This document shows positions 19,601-27,800 of a DNA stretch of 64,000 nt, in pieces (within the stretch, counting starts at the first letter, position 1; each line of letters starts with the position of its first letter). The notes under the pieces were generated by a model, which worked only from the letters and a program-made list of their open reading frames with translations, did no database searches and was not told where the DNA came from. The position numbers and the translations under genes are program-made. Source of the stretch: Bradyrhizobium tropiciagri (GTDB lineage: Bacteria; Pseudomonadota; Alphaproteobacteria; Rhizobiales; Xanthobacteraceae); contig NZ_JAFCKH010000001.1 of NCBI RefSeq assembly GCF_018130505.1, forward strand, positions 620,001-684,000, written 5' to 3'.

Positions 19601-19864
19601 GCGGCGCTGTCCGCTGTCGATGAGGCGATCGCAGTTGCGGTCGAGCGCCATGCGCGGATCCCGGAATGCTTGGCTCGGGCCGTTCGCGCCGATCTGTTGT
19701 TGCGGTCCGACAGCGGCGAGGAGGTCGCCGAGGGGGAGAAGGAATTGGACTGCGCGACCGCGCTGCTGCGTGAGACCGGCGCGATGATATTCGCGCCCTT
19801 CGTCGGCGCCGCGGGCAAGACGGTCAAATCTATACGAAGTTCGCACGAGGCCAACAACAGTTGA
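16625..19864 (+). CDS. Zinc-ribbon class III adenylate/guanylate cyclase with ATPase and TPR domains
   Basis: A 1079-residue multidomain regulator. Two CxxC...CxxC zinc ribbons open it (residues 3-21 and about 29-47). A class III cyclase domain follows (about 75-255) and keeps both metal aspartates (LFADISNST and AQGDGVMAMFG), a Lys in VNKAQ and the Asn/Arg of GANVHLASRLE, so it should be catalytic. An ATPase domain of the STAND/AAA type has P-loop GEAGIGKSRL (about 300) and Walker B VVLIDDLHWID (about 424). The remainder is helical TPR-like repeats. It has no membrane segment. The ATG at 16625 starts the first zinc ribbon, although its ribosome site is weak. A possible sigma-54 promoter is upstream, and two unusual genes follow. 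Confidence 0.88.
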   Translation: MQCLRCGCQNKATNEYCEGCGASLGIACEACGHLNGTSSRFCGRCGAALVTAIDASHGQPSHERALRSLHAKGGERKHLTILFADISNSTGLIDSLGDPELGMRRLQPVLDLMNEAVHRYGGVVNKAQGDGVMAMFGAPQPHEDHAVRGCLAALAMQDDVKRLHDVDLQIRVGVHTGEVVFQAIEHGIYQTYDAAGANVHLASRLEQLAEPGTILVSRETYAIAKQFVEVEPLGEHTIRGLAAPVEVFKLRGLQHAPSSGVFRTGRRLSPLTGRADEFGALTAELESTRKGDGRVVGVVGEAGIGKSRLCFEFAESCRGRGIRVFEARVLAHGRATPFQPVLALFRDIFGLRIKEETPDVSRRRILDRLAGMPVSDHLAPVLLEFLGLADPHQPAPKLDPKARKTQLLNFVGELVRSAPRDNVTVVLIDDLHWIDAASEEFVEALADAVVGTTTMLLVNFRAGFTAPLMQRSHYRQINMAPLEPAEAQSILRDHFGTDPSLALLSRNIVERAHGNPFFLEELMNALVERGDFEGEKGAYRLKGGIDTIPLPTTVQAVVAARIDRLDERAKRALEVASVAGREISLAVLDAVAGLVQAELLEAVGHLRRAELLYDVPPFEQRLIAFRHPLIQEVAYLSLLHERRRELHAAVAQAIERLFKDRAEERASLLAYHWEHAGEHLKAAQQHMRAAVWVGANDPSQALRSWKKVRELLMHQPPSQMTDYLKMMACGQIVNFGWREGIPAADAQVYFEEARGIALAIGDLRANTLIHAAYGRILANGGSADEYVDRVREAKALADTSTDTSVQVTLKAVLCHALRLSGRMSDALEMNQEAAARASEIVKSDRETLGFDVEIWLTAMRGQTLVMLGRGSEARPLLDRVLQLDGSQVDAIHYVIPSLAYVDLAWAEGDVGLAQHHADRAFSLAVKSGSPYLRVYAQASRGLSHMVAGRISASIEDLLAALDFARSRKAGLENEARILADLANAYRQKGDTAAALSAVDEAIAVAVERHARIPECLARAVRADLLLRSDSGEEVAEGEKELDCATALLRETGAMIFAPFVGAAGKTVKSIRSSHEANNS

Positions 19865-19963
19865 TGTATTGCAGGACTGGAAGGTGTCCTTCCGCGCCGT
19901 GAAGTCTGGAAGCCAAATCGAATTACGCACGCAAGCCGTTCTGATCTCGCACCGGATGATCTC

Positions 19964-20560
19964 ATGTTGTTCGCGAACACCATCGGCGAACCGCTCGGCA
20001 AGGGTATCGCCCGCACCCGCAGGGACGAGCTGCTTTGCGAGATCCTGACTGATTTCAGGTGCGCGTTTCCGGAACTGCGCTTCGAACTCGACGAAGCAAG
20101 CACCACCGTCAACGCCCAGGCGTTCATTCGCGGCAACGACCGCATCATTCGGCTCTACGGCGGGTTGGCCTACCACGTCGCGATCGACACCGACGGGCTG
20201 GTGTTCACTCTGCTTCATGAGGTCGGACATCATCTGTCGAAAGGCGGACGGCTCGCCGCCAATGCCGAGCTCGGTTGCGAGTGCGCGGCGGACCGCTGGG
20301 TTCTGACCAAGGGCATGGTCCAACTCCGGAAGCGCACCGGGCGGTCGATCTCGATCGAACGGGCTGTCGCAAGCGTTGAGAACATTACGCCTGCAGCCTG
20401 CGGCGCGACGGCCCGCAAGCGCGGCCCGAACGTGTGCTGGGCCGATCATTGGCCGCGGCGCAAGCGTGCACTCTTTCGACCGGACTCCGCGCCGGCAATT
20501 CCGCGGTGTTATCTGTCTGAATTTTTACGCGTGGGTCAATTTGCAAAAGGGAGACGATAA
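19964..20560 (+). CDS. Putative small HExxH zinc metallopeptidase
   Basis: A 198-residue protein whose centre has LLHEVGHHLSKGG followed about 20 residues later by ELGCECAADRW. HExxH plus a downstream Glu in an E-x-x-A-D pattern is the zinc-site layout of IrrE/ImmA-like and related gluzincin peptidases. There is no signal peptide or membrane helix, so it acts in the cytosol if active. The C-terminal 60 residues are basic and Pro/Arg-rich, and may be disordered. It lies 99 bases after the cyclase gene and touches the next gene, whose ATG follows the stop directly. Family membership beyond the zinc motif is inference. Confidence 0.65.
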   Translation: MLFANTIGEPLGKGIARTRRDELLCEILTDFRCAFPELRFELDEASTTVNAQAFIRGNDRIIRLYGGLAYHVAIDTDGLVFTLLHEVGHHLSKGGRLAANAELGCECAADRWVLTKGMVQLRKRTGRSISIERAVASVENITPAACGATARKRGPNVCWADHWPRRKRALFRPDSAPAIPRCYLSEFLRVGQFAKGRR

Positions 20561-21199
20561 ATGGGTGCTCTACTTCCGGTCGGCAGCGGTCCCGATGCTG
20601 AAATCGTGGACAGGCTGAATGAGCTGTTCAGCGGTACGGAGCTGGCGTCGCTTCGCCGGCACAACAAGAAGGAAAAGCTGTTCGACGCGAGCCACCGGCT
20701 CTGGCGCGTGGCGTTTCGCATCGGCGCCTACCCGAGCAGGGACTACGGGAGCGACGACGCCAAGCGGAAATGGTCTTTCTTCCTTCATCATGTGCTGCCT
20801 CAGGACACGCAGGACGCGATCAAGCGGATCCTGAGCGATGCGATGACCCGAACCGCGATCAAGGCGGTGAAGTTCTCGGTCGAGGAAAACAGCCATACGC
20901 ATCAGCCGCATCTGTTTCCAAGTAACAGCGAGCCGCTTGCGCACTATCTGAACACGGCCGGCAATACCTATCTGGTCCATCTGGTCGTGAGCGGTCCGAT
21001 GGACGACAGTGCGGAGGATCCGCCTGACGACAACGATACCGATAGTGGTGAGCAGCCGATCAGCTGGCCGAAGCTCGAGCTTCGCAGGCCCGCCTTCAGG
21101 CGGACCAAGTCGGGTCGCGGCAAGCCGTCTGCCAGCAAGAAGGCCGGCAGCAAGAAGAAGGCGGGCAAAAAGGCAGCCAAGCGGCCGCGCAAGCGTTGA
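20561..21199 (+). CDS. Orphan protein with lysine/alanine-rich tail
   Basis: A 212-residue protein that I do not recognise. Residues 1-150 look globular and mixed alpha/beta (RLWRVAFRIGAYPSRDYGSD, then HYLNTAGNTYLVHLVVSG). An acidic stretch (about 148-165, many Asp/Glu) precedes a basic tail (about 175-212) of KKAGSKKKAGKKAAKRPRKR type, as in histone H1-like or DNA-binding tails. The ribosome site AAAGGGAG lies in the end of the metallopeptidase gene, and the ATG follows its TAA directly, so the two are co-expressed. Confidence 0.6.
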   Translation: MGALLPVGSGPDAEIVDRLNELFSGTELASLRRHNKKEKLFDASHRLWRVAFRIGAYPSRDYGSDDAKRKWSFFLHHVLPQDTQDAIKRILSDAMTRTAIKAVKFSVEENSHTHQPHLFPSNSEPLAHYLNTAGNTYLVHLVVSGPMDDSAEDPPDDNDTDSGEQPISWPKLELRRPAFRRTKSGRGKPSASKKAGSKKKAGKKAAKRPRKR

Positions 21200-21372
21200 C
21201 GAGGCGATCACGGCGGTCGATTGTTGGGGCAGGGGTCGGCGGATACGTCGACCCCTCTGTCTCCAGGTCGCCTGTCTCCAAGTCGTCGTGACATCCGGCT
21301 GGCGGCAGCGCTTGCTGCCGGCCGCCCGAAGTCCGCCACGGCGCCGTCACAGCCTGTTCCGTTGCGGAGAGA

Positions 21373-22677
21373 ATGCTGCGTCCGATGCGACTTCCCTTCT
21401 TCTACGGCTGGATCATCGTCGCGGTGACGTTCGTCACGATGGCGATCGGCGTCAACGCGCGGACGGCATTCTCGCTGTTCTATCCGCCCATCATCACCGA
21501 GTTCGGCTGGGAGCGCGGCGTCACCGCCGGTGCGTTCTCGTTCGGCTTCGTGGCCTCGGCGATCGCGAGCCCCTTGATCGGAAAGTTGATGGACCGCGGC
21601 GGGCCGCGCGCGGTGATGGAGCTCGGCGTCGTGCTGATGGCCTCGGGGCTGCTGCTGGCGCCGCTGACCACGCAGCCCTGGCACCTTTACCTCACGATCG
21701 GCGTGCTGGTCGGCTCCGGCAGCGTCTGCCTCGGCTATTCGGGCCAGTCGCTGTTCGTGCCGAACTGGTTCATCCGCCGCCGCGGCCTTGCGATCGGGCT
21801 CGCCTTCGCCGGCGTCGGCCTCGGCTCGGTGACCTTGCTGCCATGGGTGCAGCACATGATCGAGCAGACCAGCTGGCGCACCTCCTGCACCGCGATGGGC
21901 ATCATCGTGCTCGTCGTGCTCGCGCCGATCAATCTGCTGCTGCACAAGCGGCCGGAGGACATCGGCCTGCGGCCGGACGGCGATGCCGCTCCATCGGCGA
22001 CATCGGCAAAGCCTGCATCAAACATCGTCGATCCGGTCTGGGTCGCCACCGACTGGACACTGCCGCGCGCGCTGCGCACCGCGCGGTTCTGGTGGATCGC
22101 GGTCGGCTATTTCTGTGGCCTGTACATCTGGTACGCGGTGCAGGTGCACCAGACCAAATTCCTGCTCGATATCGGCTTCAGTTCCAATGTCAGCGTCTGG
22201 GCGCTCGGCATCGTCAGCATGATCGGCATCCCCGGCCAGATCTGGCTCGGCCATCTCTCCGATCGGATCGGCCGCGAATGGGTGTGGGCGATCTCCTGCT
22301 TCGGCTTCGTCATCTGCTTCGCCGCGCTGGTCGCGCTGAAATACTGGCCGGTGATGCCTCTGGTCTGGCTGATGGTGCTCACGCAGGGCGCGCTCGGCTA
22401 CGGCCTCACCTCCGTGATGGGGCCCGTCGTGCTGGAGATCTTCCAGGGCAAGCACTACGGCAGCATTTTCGGCACCGTGATGCTCGCCGCGCTCGCCGGC
22501 GGCGCCGCGGGACCGTGGGTGACCGGCCAGCTCTACGACATGTCGGGCAGCTACACGAGCGCCTTCACGCTCGGGATCGCCGCCAGCCTGCTGTCGGCAT
22601 TCGCGATCTGGCAGGCCTCGCCCGGCAAGGTCCGCGCCGTCGCCGGACAGATGCACAAGATCGAGCGGACGGCTTGA
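21373..22677 (+). CDS. MFS transporter (oxalate/formate- or monocarboxylate-porter-like)
   Basis: A 434-residue secondary carrier with 12 hydrophobic segments. The opening FFYGWIIVAVTFVTMAIGVN and the loop GKLMDRGGPRAVMELGVV are typical of the OxlT/monocarboxylate porter branch of the major facilitator superfamily. The second half has GHLSDRIGREWVWAI. GCGGAGAG precedes the ATG at 21373; an ATG 4 codons later is also possible. It ends 3 bases before the convergent TetR gene. Monocarboxylic acids are likely substrates, but this is inferred from family only. Confidence 0.85.
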   Translation: MLRPMRLPFFYGWIIVAVTFVTMAIGVNARTAFSLFYPPIITEFGWERGVTAGAFSFGFVASAIASPLIGKLMDRGGPRAVMELGVVLMASGLLLAPLTTQPWHLYLTIGVLVGSGSVCLGYSGQSLFVPNWFIRRRGLAIGLAFAGVGLGSVTLLPWVQHMIEQTSWRTSCTAMGIIVLVVLAPINLLLHKRPEDIGLRPDGDAAPSATSAKPASNIVDPVWVATDWTLPRALRTARFWWIAVGYFCGLYIWYAVQVHQTKFLLDIGFSSNVSVWALGIVSMIGIPGQIWLGHLSDRIGREWVWAISCFGFVICFAALVALKYWPVMPLVWLMVLTQGALGYGLTSVMGPVVLEIFQGKHYGSIFGTVMLAALAGGAAGPWVTGQLYDMSGSYTSAFTLGIAASLLSAFAIWQASPGKVRAVAGQMHKIERTA

Positions 22678-22680
22678 GAA

Positions 22681-23295
22681 CTACTGAGAGGACGAACCGG
22701 CGATCGCGCGCTGCAGGTCGGTGATCGCGCGCAGGAAGCTGTCGGCCGGCGTGGTCTCCGGATCGATCAGGCGGTGCAGGCGGAAACCGTCTTCCAGCGC
22801 CAGCACGATGGCGCCGGTCCATTCCGGATTGAGCGCGGCGTCGCGTCCGCCGTTCTTCGCCGTGGCGGTGACGATGTCGGAGATCAGCTTGCGCCGCGCG
22901 CGCAGGCGCTTGGCGAGTTCGGGCCGGCGCTTCTCGGCGCGCGCGACGAACAGGATCATCTCCATGTGCAGCAGCGGCGAGCGGCCGAGCGGATCCTGCT
23001 GGCTGCGATCCATGGTGCGGAGCGCCTCGAGGAAATCGGCGAGGTTCTTGTGCTTCGCGAGCAGATCGAGACATCGCTTGACCGATTGCTCGACGTGATC
23101 CTCGAGCATCGCGATGATCAGCTCTTCCTTGCTCTTGAAGTTCGAATAGAAGGCGCCGCGCGTGAAGCCGGCCGCGGCCGCGATCGCCTCGATGCTGGCG
23201 CCACCGGTTCCCTGTTCCTCGAACACCTGCGCCGCCGCCTCGAACAGCTTCTCGCAGGTATCGTCCCGTGTCGGCCTGGTTCGAACCCTTGACAT
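22681..23295 (-). CDS. TetR-family regulator, divergent from P450
   Basis: A 204-residue regulator. The N-terminal helix-turn-helix (about 10-60) reads GGASIEAIAAAAGFTRGAFY, then SNFKSKEELI, the classic TetR DNA-binding signature. The rest is a helical ligand domain. It is transcribed away from the cytochrome P450 gene, with a perfect palindrome 21 bases before its own start, so it probably represses both itself and the P450 until a ligand binds. Confidence 0.88.
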   Translation of the reverse strand: MSRVRTRPTRDDTCEKLFEAAAQVFEEQGTGGASIEAIAAAAGFTRGAFYSNFKSKEELIIAMLEDHVEQSVKRCLDLLAKHKNLADFLEALRTMDRSQQDPLGRSPLLHMEMILFVARAEKRRPELAKRLRARRKLISDIVTATAKNGGRDAALNPEWTGAIVLALEDGFRLHRLIDPETTPADSFLRAITDLQRAIAGSSSQ

Positions 23296-23316
23296 CGGCG
23301 CATTTTAGGGCAAAAT

Positions 23317-23346
23317 GCAACTCGATACAAGAGTGTATCGAGTTGC
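23317..23346. promoter_or_regulatory. Perfect TetR operator palindrome
   Basis: Arms GCAACTCGATAC (23317-23328) and GTATCGAGTTGC (23335-23346) are perfect reverse complements around a 6-base spacer, AAGAGT. It lies between the divergent TetR and P450 genes, 21 bases from the tetR start codon. Its length and symmetry suit a TetR dimer, or two. Confidence 0.7.
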
Positions 23347-23473
23347 GCGCCGACGGAGTTTGCCGACCGCGCCGACCGATGCTGAAATGACCGGACCGTC
23401 GAGTCCGGCCCCGAGGATGACACCAAGGCGCGCCAGGGTGCAGGCACCGGCGCAGCGAGCGAACGAGGTCACC

Positions 23474-24706
23474 ATGAACGAGCACGTTCAGTCGACGAGC
23501 AGCGAGCCGCTTTTCAATCCGCTGGCGCCCGAATTCATTCGCAATCCCTATCCGCATTACCAGCGGCTCCGCACCATGGACCCGATGCACCTCAATGCGC
23601 ACGGTGCCTTCGTTGCGAGCCGGCACGCCGAGGTCAGCCTCGTGCTGCGCGACAAGCGCTTCGGCAAGGACTACATCGACCGCACCATCCGCCGCTACGG
23701 CCCGAAGATCATGGAGGAGCCGGTCTTCCGCAGCATGAGCCACTGGATGCTGCAGCAGGATCCGCCGGATCACACCCGCCTGCGCGGCCTGGTGGTCAAG
23801 GCCTTCACCGCGCGCCGGGTCGAGGACATGCGCCCGCGCATCCAGCAGATCGTCGACGAGACGCTCGATCGCATCATCCCGCAGGGCAGGATGGACCTGA
23901 TCGAGGATTTCGCCTTCCGCCTGCCGGTCACCATCATCTGCGACATGCTCGGGATTCCAGAGGAGCATCGCGAGGCCTTCTACAACGGCTCGCGCGATGG
24001 CGGGCGCCTGCTCGATCCGGTGCCGCTGACGGCCGAGGAGATCAAGCAGGGCAACGCGGGCAACGCGATGGCCGCGATGTACTTCCACCAGCTGTTCGAG
24101 CTGCGGCGCAAGCAGCCCGGCGACGACCTCACCACCCAGCTGGTGCAGGCCGAGGAAGATGGCCAGAAGCTCACCAACGAGGAGCTGACGGCCAACATCA
24201 TCCTGCTGTTCGGCGCCGGCCACGAGACCACCGTGAACCTGATCGGCAACGGCCTGCTGGCGCTGCATCGCAATCCGGACCAGCTCGCGCTGCTCAAGGC
24301 CAATCCCGGCCTGATCACCAACGCGATCGAGGAATTCCTGCGTTACGACTCCTCGGTGCAGCTCACCGGCCGCGTCGCGCTCGAGGATATCGAGGATCTC
24401 GGCGGCAAGCGGATTCCGAAGGGCGAAACGGTGCTGTGCCTGCTCGGCTCCGCCAATCACGACCCGGCGGTCTATCCCGATCATCCCGAAAAGCTCGATA
24501 TCGAGCGGCCGAATGTGAGGCCGCTGTCGTTCGGCGGCGGCATCCATTTCTGCCTCGGCGCCCAGCTGGCGCGGATCGAGGCGGAAATCGCGATCTCGAC
24601 CCTGCTGCGCCGGATTCCGGACCTGCGGCTCGATGACGCTGCCAATCCGGAGTGGCGGCCGACCTTCGTGCTGCGCGGCCTGAAGCGGCTGCCCGCGAGC
24701 TGGTGA
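23474..24706 (+). CDS. Cytochrome P450
   Basis: A 410-residue soluble bacterial P450 monooxygenase. It has the I-helix oxygen-activation motif GAGHETT, the K-helix E-x-x-R (EEFLRYDS), and the haem-binding loop FGGGIHFCLGAQLAR with the thiolate Cys near residue 360. It needs a ferredoxin and reductase, neither of which is adjacent. The ATG at 23474 is chosen because upstream reading frame crosses the TetR operator. Control by the divergent TetR is inferred from the shared operator. The substrate is unknown. Confidence 0.9.
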   Translation: MNEHVQSTSSEPLFNPLAPEFIRNPYPHYQRLRTMDPMHLNAHGAFVASRHAEVSLVLRDKRFGKDYIDRTIRRYGPKIMEEPVFRSMSHWMLQQDPPDHTRLRGLVVKAFTARRVEDMRPRIQQIVDETLDRIIPQGRMDLIEDFAFRLPVTIICDMLGIPEEHREAFYNGSRDGGRLLDPVPLTAEEIKQGNAGNAMAAMYFHQLFELRRKQPGDDLTTQLVQAEEDGQKLTNEELTANIILLFGAGHETTVNLIGNGLLALHRNPDQLALLKANPGLITNAIEEFLRYDSSVQLTGRVALEDIEDLGGKRIPKGETVLCLLGSANHDPAVYPDHPEKLDIERPNVRPLSFGGGIHFCLGAQLARIEAEIAISTLLRRIPDLRLDDAANPEWRPTFVLRGLKRLPASW

Positions 24707-24794
24707 TTTCCAGGCGTCGGTCCGGCGCCACCCGGCACGTTAACGAGCCTGAGGGAAACCTGCGTCTCGCCTGAAGTTACGGCGGTAAAGCGCT

Positions 24795-24822
24795 GTGACT
24801 TCGCCATACTTGTCTCTATTAT
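24795..24822 (+). promoter_or_regulatory. Possible sigma-70 promoter for asmA-like gene
   Basis: GTGACT at 24795-24800, a 16-base spacer and TATTAT at 24817-24822 give a fair vegetative promoter, with the start of RNA near 24829. It lies in the 175-base gap after the P450 gene. It argues against the upstream ATG at 24823 as the start of the next gene. Confidence 0.35.
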
Positions 24823-24882
24823 ATGAGCTGTTCCGGCGTTCGGCGTATGAGGTCGCCGCGGAGCGGGCTCAAAGGAGACACC

Positions 24883-27800
24883 GTGCAGACGACACTGCTC
24901 GGCCTGGCAATCGCCCTCATCCTTGCACTGGTCGCCGCGCTGGTCGGTCCGTTTTTCGTCGACTGGAACCAGTTCAGGCCGCAGTTCGAGGCAGAGGCGA
25001 CGCGAATCATTGGTGCGCCAGTCCGGGTCGCCGGAAACCTCGACGCGCGCCTGCTTCCGGCGCCCTGGCTGCGGCTGAAGACCGTCACGATCGGCGGCGC
25101 CAACGACCTCGGCAAGGTCCGCGCCGCCAATCTCGACGTCGAGTTCAGCTTGGGCTCGCTGATGCGCGGCGAATGGCGCGCGACCGAACTCACCATCAAC
25201 GGCGTCTCGCTCGATCTCGGGCTCGATCCGAAGGGGCGGGTCGACTGGCCGGTGTCGAGCGGGGCCTTCAGCCTTGCCTCGCTGGCGATCGACCGTCTCA
25301 ACCTGACCGGCCGCATCGCGCTGCACGATGCGGCGAGCCGCAGCACGCTCGAGCTGAACGATATCGCCTTCAGTGGCGATGTCCGCTCGCTCGCCGGAGC
25401 GATCCGCGGCGACGGCAATTTCATGATGGGCGGCAACCGCTATCCGTTCCGGGTGTCGTCGGGGCAGGGACCGGACGGCAACGGCACCCGCGTGCATCTC
25501 AATATCGATCCCGGCCAGCGGCCGCTGTCGGCCGATCTCGATGGCGTGCTGAGCTTCGAGGCCCGTGCGCCGCGCTTCGAGGGAGCGGTGACGCTCGCCG
25601 GCGCGCCTGGCCAGCGCGGCGGCGACGATCCGCCGTGGCGGATCGCGGCCAAGGTGAAGGGGGACAATGCGGCGGCGCGCCTCGACCAGGTTGAGGTCAG
25701 CTATGGCGCCGAGGACCGTGCGCTGAAACTTACCGGCAGCGGCGATGTCCGTTTCGGCGCGACCCCGCTGCTGCGGGCTTCGCTGTCGGCGCGGCAGCTC
25801 GATGCCGACAAATTCGCTGCCAAGGATAGCGGCAAGGATACTGGCAAGGATACCGCCAAGGGCGGCACCGACGCCAATGCCGAGCCGGCGCGCGTGCTGC
25901 CGGCGTTGCGCGCGATGTTGTCAGGGGTGCCGGCAAGCCCGCTGCCGGCGCAGATCGAGCTGGCCTCGGAGCGGATCATGCTCGGCGGCCGTCCGTTGCA
26001 GGACATCTCGGCGGAGCTGCAGTCCGATGCGAAATCCTGGACGGTGCGCCGCCTGGAGTTTCGCGCGCCGGGTTCGACGCGGGTCTCGATGAGCGGCGCG
26101 AGCGCGCAGGGCGGCGCCGCGAACAGCTTCAAGACCGCGCTCAACATCGAATCGACTGATCCCGACGCACTGATGAGCTGGCTGCAGGGCCGCGGCGATG
26201 CCGCCTATCGCAGTCAGAAGCCGTTGCGGCTCCGCGGCGACGTCACGGTCTCGCCGGCCGGTTTTGCCATCGACGGCATGCGGGCGGAGATCGAGAGCGG
26301 AACGGTCGAAGGCCGCGTTGCCGTGGCGTACGGAGAGGTGGGCAAGGGATCGAAGCTCGACGCGCAGCTGAAGGCGGAGCGGCTCGACCTTGATGCAACC
26401 ACGGCGCTGATCCGCTCGCTGGCCGGCCCGCAGGCCGAGTATCCCGACGAGGTCAAGCTGTCGCTCGATATCGGCCGCGCCGTCTCCGCGGGCCAGGAGC
26501 TGCGGCCGCTGCAGGCGAAGCTCGCCTACGGGGCGAAGGACATCGTGCTCGAGCGCGTGCGGATCGGTCAGCCCGACAACGTCACGCTCGACGGCAGCGG
26601 CAATTTCGACCGCGTCAATGCCACCGGCAGGCTGGCGATCGATGCGACGGCCGCATCGCTCGGCCGGATCGTCGCAATCGTGCAGCCGCTCGCGCCGTCG
26701 CTTGCGGCGCGGCTCGGCGTCCTCAAGGCCGATGCTGGTCCGGTTCGTGCCAAGCTTGCGCTCGATCTCGGCAAGGGCAAGGCCGCGGATCGCGCCACTG
26801 CGCAGGCGACGCTCGATCTCGATGCGCCGCAGCTCAAGGGACGCACGATGCTGTCGGCGACGCCGCCGGTCGCGGCGATCCGCGGGCTCGATTTCGATGC
26901 GCTCAGCCGCGGCGACGTCGTCGCCGAAGCGAAATTGTCGTCCGGCGACGGGACGGCCCTGCTGGCGCTGCTCGGGCTCGATCGCGTCATTGCATCGGGT
27001 GCCGGACCGATCCAGTTCGAAGGCAACCTGAACGGTGCATGGCGTGCGCCGTTGCGGGTGAAGGCCAGGCTGTGGGGCGCCGGCATCGATGCCGATGCCG
27101 AAGGCACCGCGGAGCCCTGGGCAAAGGACGCCAAATCGAGCGTCAGTCTCCGCGTCCGCAGCGCCGACGTCAGTCCGCTCGTGAACTTGAAATCACCCGA
27201 CCCGGCCACCAACATCCGCCTGTCGTCGCGCGTCACGCTCGCAGGTGACAGGCTGACCTTCGACGATCTCGACAGCATCGTCGCCGGCTCGCGGCTGCGC
27301 GGGCGGCTGGCGCTGACGCTTGCCGATCAGAAGAGCGTGGAGGGCGAGATCGGCCTCGACCAGATCACGCTGGCGCCGGTGCTTGCGGCGGCGATCGGCG
27401 CGGCGGGTCCCGATCCCACGGTGCCGCTCGGCGCAGGCCTCACGTCGGGCTGGCGCGGCAAGGTGACGTTCGAGGCGCTGCACGGCCGGTTGCCTGGCGG
27501 CGCCGAGTTGCAGCCGATCAGCGGTGCGATCAGGTCTGACGGGCAGTCGCTCACCTTCGATGGCATCAAGGGCAAGATCGGAGGCGGCGATGCGACCGCC
27601 ACCATCGATGCGCGCCAGGGCGCCAACGGACTTTCGATCAACGCGAATGTGCAGCTTGCGGGCGTCGACGGCTCGGCGCTGCGTTATCGCAGCCTCGCGC
27701 TACCCAAGGGGCGCGCCTCGGCGCAGATGACGCTGCTGGCGCAAGGCCGCAGCGCCTCGGCGCTGACCGGCGCGCTGTCCGGCAGCGGCACTGTGACGCT

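Noticed and set aside
22565-24547. Minus-strand open frame (660 codons) across TetR and P450
   Set aside because: It is out of frame with TetR and antisense to the P450; both real genes have intact signatures.
24823-24882. ATG start for the AsmA-like protein at 24823
   Set aside because: It sits at the end of the likely promoter and would add 20 charged residues before the membrane helix; GTG at 24883 has a strong ribosome site.
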